Below, piece by piece: positions 6,423-11,657 of a stretch of 11,657 nt of DNA (position 1 is its first letter; each line of letters starts with the position of its first letter). The stretch lies in assembly GCA_021838985.1 (NCBI GenBank), contig JAKCCC010000023.1, positions 1-11,657 of the forward strand, written 5' to 3'. The notes under the pieces are model-generated. The model was not told where the DNA came from and did no database searches. It saw nothing but the letters and a program-made list of their open reading frames with translations. Made by a program: the position numbers and the translations under genes. The stretch is from Planctomycetota bacterium (lineage in GTDB: Bacteria > Planctomycetota > Phycisphaerae > WQYP01).

Positions 6423-7208
6423 ATGCAACTGACGGTTAAGAACGTTGCCGAGCTGCTCAATACCTCGGAAAAAACGATTTATCGCTGGATCAACGACCGC
6501 AAACTTCCGGGATATCGCCTGAATGGACAATATCGGTTCAACCGCGGCGAAATCCTGGAGTGGGCCACCGCCAACCGCATCAACGCCTCGCCGCATATTT
6601 TTGAGGAACCGGAGAGTACCGCGGAAGTTCCGTACGAATTGTCCAATGCGCTGGAACACGGCGGTATTTTTTATCGCCTGATGGCGGATAATAAGACAAA
6701 TGCCCTGCGCAATGCTGTGGCCATGCTCCGGTTGCCGGAACAGGTGGACCGCGAGTTTTTGCTGGAGGTCCTGCTGGCCCGCGAGGCCCTGGCCTCCACC
6801 GCCGTGGGTGACGGTATCGCCATTCCTCACGTGCGAAACCCCATTGTACTGCATGTGCTCGAACCGCTGATTGCCCTATTTTTCCTGGAAACACCGGTGG
6901 ATTTTGGGGCCTTGGATGGGCGGCCGGTGCACGCCCTGTTTATGCTGATCAGTCCGTCCGTGAAGGCGCATCTGCACTTGTTATCGCGTTTGGCGTTCAC
7001 GCTGTCGGATCCTGAATTCAAAACCCTTATCGTGCGTCAGGGCAACCGTGATGAAATCCTCGGCAGTTGCCAACGCATCAGCGACCGCTTGCGTGTCGCC
7101 GCCAGGCACGGTGATCGCTCCGCCGCCGCGCCGCCGGCGGCCTCCATCCCATCCACCGCCGAAGTCGCTTCCCACTGCAACCCAACCCCGAAAGGGGGCC
7201 AGCGGTGA
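6423..7208 (+). CDS. Transcriptional regulator with HTH domain fused to PTS EIIA (PtsN/fructose type) domain
   Basis: A 261-residue protein from the ATG at 6423 (265 if the GTG at 6411 is used; the domain begins right at the ATG, so it is preferred; neither start has a good ribosome site). Residues 2-51 are an excisionase/MerR-like helix-turn-helix, LTVKNVAELLNTSEKTIYRW, followed by KLPGYRLNGQYRFNRGEILEW as in HTH_17 domains. Residues about 71-226 are a PTS EIIA type 2 domain with GDGIAIPHVRNP; His136 is the residue phosphorylated by HPr in this family. A Pro/Ala-rich tail of about 35 residues follows. Phosphotransfer from a PTS, or a nitrogen-PTS-like chain, would thus control DNA binding. 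No membrane EIIB/EIIC is encoded nearby, so a regulatory rather than sugar-transport role is likely. Its stop codon overlaps the GTG of hyfB (GTGA), linking it to the hydrogenase-type genes. Confidence 0.88.
   Translation: MQLTVKNVAELLNTSEKTIYRWINDRKLPGYRLNGQYRFNRGEILEWATANRINASPHIFEEPESTAEVPYELSNALEHGGIFYRLMADNKTNALRNAVAMLRLPEQVDREFLLEVLLAREALASTAVGDGIAIPHVRNPIVLHVLEPLIALFFLETPVDFGALDGRPVHALFMLISPSVKAHLHLLSRLAFTLSDPEFKTLIVRQGNRDEILGSCQRISDRLRVAARHGDRSAAAPPAASIPSTAEVASHCNPTPKGGQR
7193..7198 (+). promoter_or_regulatory. Ribosome binding site of hyfB inside the regulator gene
   Basis: AGGGGG lies six bases before the GTG at 7205 and within the last codons of the regulator gene. It fixes the hyfB start at the overlapping GTG. 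Confidence 0.6.
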
Positions 7209-9193
7209 CCTTACTGTTAGCCGCCCTGGCGCTTTTGCTGGGGGGCGGCATTATTGTTTTGGCAACGAGCCGGCCTCACCGCGATTGGTCTTGGCTGGCC
7301 GCCGGCGTCGTGGTAGTCGCGGCCATTGTCGGCGGTATTCCCGCCGTGCAGGTGCTGGCCGGCGGAACCGTGAGCACACTGCATTGGCCATGGGCCGTGC
7401 CCTTTGGGCAGTTCGCATTGGGCCTGGATCCGCTGTCCGCGTGGTTTCTGCTGCCGACCTTGCTGCTGTCCGCCCTGGCGGCGATTTATGGGGCGGGCTA
7501 CGGAAAGTCCGGGGCGGAACCACGTTCGCTGGGGCCGGTTTGGTTTTTCTACTGCCTGCTGGTTCTAAGCATGGTCTTGGTGGTGCTGGCGCGCAACGCC
7601 ATCCTCTTCCTGTTCGCCTGGGAACTCATGGCGGTGGCATCCTACTTTCTGGTGACCGTGGAGCATGAACGGCCCGAGGTGCGCCAAGCCGGATGGATTT
7701 ATCTGGCGGCCACGCAAGTGGGAACGGCCTTTCTTTTGGCGTTGTTTCTGCTCCTGGCGCGTCAGACCGGTTCGATGGATTTCACGGTGTGGGCGGCGCG
7801 GGGCATTCCCGCGGGCGGATGGGCGGCGGTGTTGTTCGTGTTGGCCGCCATCGGGCTGGGGACCAAGGCCGGTTTTATGCCGTTGCACGGCTGGCTGCCG
7901 GAGGCGCATCCCGCGGCACCCAGCCACGTTTCTGCGCTGATGTCCGGGGTGATGATTAAAACCGGCATCTACGGTTTCCTGCGGGTTTTAACCTTCCTGC
8001 GTACGCCGCCGCTGTGGTGGGGGTGGACCTTCATCGGCATTGGAATGACCTCCGGCGTCCTAGGCGTCCTATGGGCCTTGGCCCAGCATGATCTAAAGCG
8101 TTTGTTGGCGTATCACAGCATTGAAAATATCGGCATCATCGCGCTGGGCATGGGGGTCGGTATGATCGGTTGGAGCACTGGCTCGGCCCCCCTAATGGTG
8201 CTGGGCTTCGGCGGCGCGCTGTTGCATGTGCTGAACCACAGTCTGTTCAAAGGACTGCTGTTTCTGGCGGCCGGCGCGGTTCTGCAACAGACCGGTGAAC
8301 ACGATCTGGATCGTCTCGGCGGGCTGCTGCGGCGGATGCCGTGGACCGGGACGGCGTTTCTAATTGGCGCCGCGGCCATTTGCGGCCTTCCCCCGCTGAA
8401 TGGTTTTATCAGCGAGTTTCTGATCTTCCTGGGCGCTTTGCGGGGCGTTGCGCTTGCCCCCGGGGCTGTGGCCGTGTCATTGCTCGCGGTCGTGGCGGGG
8501 CTGGGTTTGATCGGCGGGTTGGCGGTGGCGTGTTTCACCAAGGCGTTTGGCGTGGTGTTCCTGGGTACACCGCGCAGCGAATCGGCGCGGACCGCCGCCG
8601 AAGTTGGGCCGGCGATGATCGGACCCATGCTGATTCTGGCGGCGGCCTGTATCTTGGTTGGCCTGCTGGCGCCGTTGGCGGTGGCGACTTTGCCCCGCGT
8701 TCTGACGAATCTGACCGGTCTGCCCACGGCGGCCATCCACGGCGGTCTGGCCGGCGCCGTCGGACCGCTCCTGGCGGTAGTCACCGCCAGCGTGGTGCTG
8801 CTGGTGATACTGGGCCTTCTGATGCTATGGCGGCGCCGGTTATTATCGCGCCAGGTGGTGGCGACGGGAACCACGTGGGGCTGCGGCTACGCCCAGCCAA
8901 CCCCCCGCATGCAATATACCGCCTCGTCATTCGCTCAGCCGCTGTTAAGCTGGACTTCCGCGGTTCTCGGGGGCAGGCGGCAGCTCACCGCGCCGAACGG
9001 TTATTTTCCCGCCGCGGCGTCGCTGCATACCCAAACCCCCGACCCGCTCCACCCGGATTTATACCGGCCCGCTCTGGACCGGATTGGGGCCGGCCTGGCC
9101 CGGCAGCGCTGGCTCCAGCCCGCGGCGGTGCAACTTTGCATTTTGTATATCGCCCTGGCCCTGTTGGCGTTGCTGATTTGGAAGTTTGGTTGA
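7205..9193 (+). CDS. hyfB: Hydrogenase-4 component B-like membrane subunit (antiporter-like, NuoL/M/N family)
   Basis: A 662-residue polytopic inner-membrane protein, close to the length of E. coli HyfB/HycC. It belongs to the proton-conducting, Mrp-antiporter-like family of complex I and would move ions across the membrane while anchoring the hydrogenase-type module. Key residues are present: Glu140 in FAWELMAVASYFL, Lys221 in GTKAGFMPLHGWLPEAHP, Lys252 in MIKTGIYGFLR, Lys298 with Tyr303-His304-Ser305 in the DLKRLLAYHSIENIG segment, NHSLFKGLLF around 344-353, and Glu404 in GFISEF. The C-terminal CGYAQPTPRMQYTASSFAQP (from Cys560) is the hallmark that separates HyfB/HycC from NuoL/M/N. The GTG start overlaps the regulator stop; hyfC begins four bases after its own stop. 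Gene order B-C-E-F matches hyf clusters except for the missing hyfD. Confidence 0.93.
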   Translation: MTLLLAALALLLGGGIIVLATSRPHRDWSWLAAGVVVVAAIVGGIPAVQVLAGGTVSTLHWPWAVPFGQFALGLDPLSAWFLLPTLLLSALAAIYGAGYGKSGAEPRSLGPVWFFYCLLVLSMVLVVLARNAILFLFAWELMAVASYFLVTVEHERPEVRQAGWIYLAATQVGTAFLLALFLLLARQTGSMDFTVWAARGIPAGGWAAVLFVLAAIGLGTKAGFMPLHGWLPEAHPAAPSHVSALMSGVMIKTGIYGFLRVLTFLRTPPLWWGWTFIGIGMTSGVLGVLWALAQHDLKRLLAYHSIENIGIIALGMGVGMIGWSTGSAPLMVLGFGGALLHVLNHSLFKGLLFLAAGAVLQQTGEHDLDRLGGLLRRMPWTGTAFLIGAAAICGLPPLNGFISEFLIFLGALRGVALAPGAVAVSLLAVVAGLGLIGGLAVACFTKAFGVVFLGTPRSESARTAAEVGPAMIGPMLILAAACILVGLLAPLAVATLPRVLTNLTGLPTAAIHGGLAGAVGPLLAVVTASVVLLVILGLLMLWRRRLLSRQVVATGTTWGCGYAQPTPRMQYTASSFAQPLLSWTSAVLGGRRQLTAPNGYFPAAASLHTQTPDPLHPDLYRPALDRIGAGLARQRWLQPAAVQLCILYIALALLALLIWKFG

Positions 9194-9197
9194 AGCG

Positions 9198-10118
9198 ATG
9201 AAGCTCCTTACACTTATTCCCCCCGCGGCCGCCATGCTGCTGGCGCCACTTTTGTTCGGCGTCATCAATCGCACCAAGGCCTGGTTGGCCGGACGGCAGG
9301 GCCGCCCATTGCTGCAAAGCTATTTCGATCTGTGGAAGCTGCTGCACAAAGGCGCCGTATACAGCGCCACCACCAGTTGGATTTTTCGCGCCGCCCCCAT
9401 GACGGCCCTGGCGGCCCTGCTCACCGCCAGCCTTCTGATGCCCTTTGGGCACGTGGCCGCCCCGCTGGAATTCCCAGCGGATTTCCTGTTGTTCATCGGA
9501 CTGTTGGGATTGGCGCGTTTCGCCACCGTCCTGGCGGCGCTGGACACGGGCTCGAGTTTTGAAGGCATGGGCGCCAGCCGCGAAGTTTTCTTTTCCGCTT
9601 TGGCCGAGCCGGTGCTGCTCCTCGCTCTGGCCACGCTGGTGCGTCAGGCCCAGGCCGGTGGACCAGGCTCATTGGCCGCCGTTTTCCAGAGGCTCACCAC
9701 GCGTGTCCACTGGCTGCATGACGGGCCAATTTTAGCGCTGGTGGTCAGCGCCCTGCTGGTGGTCCTGCTGGCGGAAAATGCCCGTGTACCGGTGGATGAT
9801 CCCCAGACGCACCTGGAATTGACCATGATCCATGAAGTGATGGTGCTGGATCATAGCGGGCCGGATTTGGCGTTCATCGTCTACGGTACAGCGCTGAAGC
9901 TCTGGCTGCTGGCGGCGTTGGTGGTCGGGATGGTTTTGCCCCCGGTCCGTGCGATTTGGCTGAATATGCTCCTGGCGACGGTTGGCATGGGGGTGACGGC
10001 GGTGGCGGTGGGCGTCGTCGAATCCGTGATGGCCCGGCTGCGGCTGGCGTTGGTGCCGCAGTTGCTGGTAGGGGCCGGCGCCCTGGCCGCAGCGGCGTTT
10101 TTACTCGGCTTGGCTTGA
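9198..10118 (+). CDS. hyfC: Hydrogenase-4 component C-like membrane subunit (NuoH family)
   Basis: A 306-residue membrane protein equivalent to HyfC/HycD and to complex I subunit NuoH, which couples the electron-transfer module to the ion channels. The ATG at 9198 lies four bases after the hyfB stop; an in-frame TTG at 9186 inside hyfB is less likely. Conserved segments are GRQGRPLLQSYFDLWKLLHKG (32-52), the GSSFEGMGASREVFFSALAEP loop (118-138), and the acidic LAENARVPVDDP (191-202) followed by HLELTMIHEVMVLDHSGPD (205-223), which in NuoH relatives lines the quinone/ion pathway and contacts the catalytic module. The ribosome site is weak (GAAG, two bases from the ATG), suggesting translation is coupled to hyfB. 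After its stop comes an 88-bp spacer with two hairpins. Confidence 0.93.
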   Translation: MKLLTLIPPAAAMLLAPLLFGVINRTKAWLAGRQGRPLLQSYFDLWKLLHKGAVYSATTSWIFRAAPMTALAALLTASLLMPFGHVAAPLEFPADFLLFIGLLGLARFATVLAALDTGSSFEGMGASREVFFSALAEPVLLLALATLVRQAQAGGPGSLAAVFQRLTTRVHWLHDGPILALVVSALLVVLLAENARVPVDDPQTHLELTMIHEVMVLDHSGPDLAFIVYGTALKLWLLAALVVGMVLPPVRAIWLNMLLATVGMGVTAVAVGVVESVMARLRLALVPQLLVGAGALAAAAFLLGLA

Positions 10119-10119
10119 A

Positions 10120-10141
10120 GATGGCGGGGTGGGGCGCCATC
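10120..10141 (+). repeat. Hairpin directly after hyfC
   Basis: GATGGCG (10120-10126) and CGCCATC (10135-10141) pair perfectly around an eight-base G-rich loop, starting two bases after the hyfC stop codon. The loop plus arm, GGGGTGG at 10126-10132, can alternatively pair with CCACCCC at 10149-10155, which would disturb the larger hairpin downstream. No T-tract follows. Confidence 0.5.
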
Positions 10142-10152
10142 GAAGCTTCCAC

Positions 10153-10182
10153 CCCCTCTCCCGATGGCCATCGGGAGAGGGG
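10153..10182. repeat. Perfect 30-bp palindrome between hyfC and hyfE (REP-like element)
   Basis: CCCCTCTCCCGATGG (10153-10167) is followed without any loop by its exact reverse complement (10168-10182). In RNA it would fold into a very stable stem of about 13 pairs with a minimal loop. CCCTCTCCC/GGGAGAGGG palindromes are common in dispersed intergenic repeats of GC-rich bacteria, so a REP-like repeat is the most likely identity; the copy number in this genome is unknown. It may lower or fine-tune expression of the genes after hyfC, or protect the upstream mRNA from 3' decay. Confidence 0.8.
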
Positions 10183-10192
10183 CCAGGTACGT

Positions 10193-10197
10193 AGGGG
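10193..10197 (+). promoter_or_regulatory. Ribosome binding site of hyfE
   Basis: AGGGG lies nine bases before the GTG at 10207 and ten bases after the palindrome. It supports the GTG as the true start and places the site just outside the stem. Confidence 0.5.
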
Positions 10198-10206
10198 TGC
10201 AAGATA

Positions 10207-10845
10207 GTGCTGACCAACCTTATTCTTATTCTTGTGGTGCTCAGCAACCTGAAGCTGCTGGCGTCCAGCCGGCTCGGGGCGGCCATACGGGTCGTGGCGG
10301 CGCAGGGTGTGGTGCTGGGCCTGTTGCCGATTCTGGCCCATCGGGAGCCGCTCGCCGCCCATGCGCTCCTGTTGGCGGCCGGCACCATCACGCTGAAAGG
10401 CGTCGTCTTTCCGTGGCTGCTGCTGCGCGCGATTCGGGAAGCCCACGTGGCGCGCGAAGTCGAACCTTTTGTCGGCTACAGCGCCTCGCTGGGCGCCGGG
10501 GTGCTCATTCTGGGCATCTCCTTTTGGATGTGCACGCGGCTGCCCATGCCGGCCAGCATTGCCTCTTCCTGGCTGGCCCCGGTGGCGCTGTTTTCGATTT
10601 TTGTGGGGTTATTTCTTATCGCCGCCCGCAAGCGCGCCATCAGCCAAGTGCTCGGTTTCCTGGTGTTGGAGAATGGAGTGTACACGTTTGGCGTGGGGGT
10701 TACTTCGCGCACGCCCCTGATTGTAGAGATCGGCGTGTTGCTCGACGTATTTGTGGCCGTATTTATTATGGGGATCACTATTTTCCATATCCAACGGGAA
10801 TTTGACCACACCGCCGCGGCTCCGGCGGGCGATGGGAAGGACTGA
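10207..10845 (+). CDS. hyfE: Hydrogenase-4 component E-like membrane subunit (NuoK-like)
   Basis: A 212-residue membrane protein, very near the length of E. coli HyfE, whose C-terminal half resembles complex I subunit NuoK and contributes to the ion-translocating membrane arm. Lys64 in GTITLKGVVFPWLL, Glu155 in VLGFLVLENGVYTFG (NuoK-like buried Glu) and Asp180 in EIGVLLDVFVAVFIMGI are the polar residues within helices. About six to seven hydrophobic helices are visible; the last 15 residues are a short soluble tail. Translation starts at GTG with a good ribosome site. One base separates its stop from the ATG of hyfF. In E. coli hyfD would precede it; here the spacer with the palindrome does. 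Confidence 0.92.
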   Translation: MLTNLILILVVLSNLKLLASSRLGAAIRVVAAQGVVLGLLPILAHREPLAAHALLLAAGTITLKGVVFPWLLLRAIREAHVAREVEPFVGYSASLGAGVLILGISFWMCTRLPMPASIASSWLAPVALFSIFVGLFLIAARKRAISQVLGFLVLENGVYTFGVGVTSRTPLIVEIGVLLDVFVAVFIMGITIFHIQREFDHTAAAPAGDGKD

Positions 10846-10846
10846 C

Positions 10847-11657
10847 ATGATCTTAGCGCTGATAATTCTGCCGGCGCTGGCCGGGCTGCTCGCGTTTTTT
10901 TCGCCGCCGGCGTCCCGTGTCGGCGCTCTGGCCAAGCCGGGCCTGCGGCGCGGACTTTTGCTGGCGGTAAGTCTGGCCCACGCGGCGCTGGTGGTCGCCT
11001 GTTGGATCCGGCCGCCCCGGCCGGTGCTGGAGGGATGGCTGGCGATCGATGCGCCGGGGTTGCTGTTCCTGAGTATTACCAGCGGCCTGTTTCTGATGGT
11101 CTCGCTGCATCTCGTCGGATACCTGGGCCACGAGGCCGACCACCGGGCCACCGATGTGGAGGAAGGGTTTTTATTCAATAACGCACCTGAAGCCATTTTT
11201 ATCGGCTGCCTGCTGTTATTTTTGGCGGCGATGACGCTGGTGACCGTCAGCCAGCATTTCGGCCTGTTGTGGGTGGCGATTGAAGCCACCACCCTGGCCA
11301 GCGCTCCGCTGATTTATTTTCACCGCCACCATCGCTCGCTGGAGGCCACCTGGAAATATCTGCTGATCTGTTCGGTGGGCATCGCCCTGGCCCTGCTGGG
11401 CAACTTTTTCCTGGCGGTGGCGGCGACGCCGCCGGCCCAGGCCGGCTGGCCCATGCTGCTTTCCGATCTGGTCACGCACGCTGGGCAACTGCAACGGCCC
11501 TGGTTAAAAGCCGCCACGCTGCTGCTTTTTGTCGGCTACGGCACCAAGATGGGCTTGGCGCCGCTGCACACCTGGCTGCCGGACGCCCATAGCGAGGCGC
11601 CATCGGCGGTTTCCGCGTTGCTTTCCGGCGCCCTGCTGAACTGCGCCTTCCTGGGCC
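10847..11657 (+). CDS. hyfF: Hydrogenase-4 component F-like membrane subunit (antiporter-like), N-terminal part
   Basis: The frame from the ATG at 10847 stays open to the window edge, giving the first 270 residues of a protein that in E. coli has about 526. A strong GGGAAGGA ribosome site ends five bases before the ATG, overlapping the end of hyfE. It is the second Mrp-antiporter-like subunit of the complex. The helix-5 Glu146 in WVAIEATTLASAPLIYFHRH and the helix-7 Lys234 in GYGTKMGLAPLHTWLPDAH, both needed for ion movement in the NuoL/M/N family, are conserved, as are His241 and His248. The APLIYFHRH and DAHSEAPSAVSALLSGALLN stretches are characteristic of HyfF. The rest of the gene and the catalytic subunits (hyfG, hyfI or equivalents) would follow to the right. 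Confidence 0.92.
   Translation, partial: MILALIILPALAGLLAFFSPPASRVGALAKPGLRRGLLLAVSLAHAALVVACWIRPPRPVLEGWLAIDAPGLLFLSITSGLFLMVSLHLVGYLGHEADHRATDVEEGFLFNNAPEAIFIGCLLLFLAAMTLVTVSQHFGLLWVAIEATTLASAPLIYFHRHHRSLEATWKYLLICSVGIALALLGNFFLAVAATPPAQAGWPMLLSDLVTHAGQLQRPWLKAATLLLFVGYGTKMGLAPLHTWLPDAHSEAPSAVSALLSGALLNCAFLG

Noticed and set aside
6009..6854. Minus-strand open frame of 281 codons across the gap and the regulator gene
   Set aside because: Half of it is antisense to the well-supported HTH-EIIA gene and the rest is Arg/Pro-rich without motifs.
9186..9197. TTG at 9186 as the hyfC start
   Set aside because: It would overlap the end of hyfB and has no ribosome site; the ATG at 9198 gives the usual N-terminus of the family.
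8341..9201. Plus-strand 286-codon frame inside hyfB
   Set aside because: It is a frame-shifted shadow of hyfB; the hyfB frame is continuous with conserved residues to the stop at 9193.
10153..10182. The palindrome as an intrinsic terminator
   Set aside because: No T-tract follows on either strand, and the downstream hyfE and hyfF belong functionally to the same operon.
1..11657. CRISPR arrays, insertion sequences, phage or attachment sites
   Set aside because: No regularly spaced repeats, transposase, integrase or flanking direct repeats could be seen anywhere in the window.

Overview
The window looks like GC-rich chromosomal DNA from a Gram-negative (two-membrane) bacterium. The evidence is an outer-membrane secretin, a probable lipoprotein, bacterial 4-bp start/stop overlaps and Shine-Dalgarno sites. 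The gene mix (type II secretion secretin, GHL6/GH151-like glycosidase, DUF6232-like zinc-ribbon protein, and a HTH-EIIA regulator beside hydrogenase-4-type genes) resembles what I would expect in Planctomycetota or Verrucomicrobiota. That placement is inference; no rRNA or marker gene is present to settle it.

Layout. (1) 2-1283, plus strand: the C-terminal end of a GspD/PulD-type secretin, followed 13 bp later by a small putative lipoprotein, presumably the end of a secretion operon. (2) 1268-4851/4866, minus strand: a two-gene operon, a GHL6/GH151-like glycoside hydrolase coupled by an ATGA overlap to a 14-TM EmrB/QacA-type MFS transporter. Its 3' end overlaps the lipoprotein gene tail-to-tail by 16 bp. 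A plausible sigma70-type promoter lies at 4886-4914. (3) 4915-5434: a gap of about 520 bp with small, partly competing inverted repeats and no convincing gene. (4) 5435-5935, minus strand: a small two-TM protein with an N-terminal zinc-ribbon-like segment in which the first cysteine is arginine. (5) 5936-6345: a second gene-poor gap, ending in a near-consensus promoter (TTGACA-17-TAGAAT at 6346-6374) embedded in an imperfect dyad. (6) 6423-11657, plus strand: a regulator with an excisionase/MerR-like HTH and a PTS EIIA domain, then hyfB, hyfC, hyfE and the first 270 codons of hyfF, running off the window.

How the genes fit together. The regulator gene and hyfB share a GTGA overlap, so a potentially phosphorylatable DNA-binding protein appears to be made together with the membrane arm of a complex-I-like, ion-translocating hydrogenase-4/formate-hydrogenlyase-type complex. 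The antiporter-like subunits HyfB and HyfF retain the expected membrane Glu and Lys residues. HyfC is the NuoH-like connector and HyfE the NuoK-like subunit. The second antiporter gene, hyfD, found between hyfC and hyfE in E. coli, is absent here; an 88-bp spacer with a perfect 30-bp palindrome sits in its place. The catalytic and Fe-S subunits would lie downstream, so whether this is a true hydrogenase or a related complex cannot be decided. The most interesting candidate system is the PTS-linked regulator tied to an energy-converting complex, with a dyad-covered promoter that could be its own operator.
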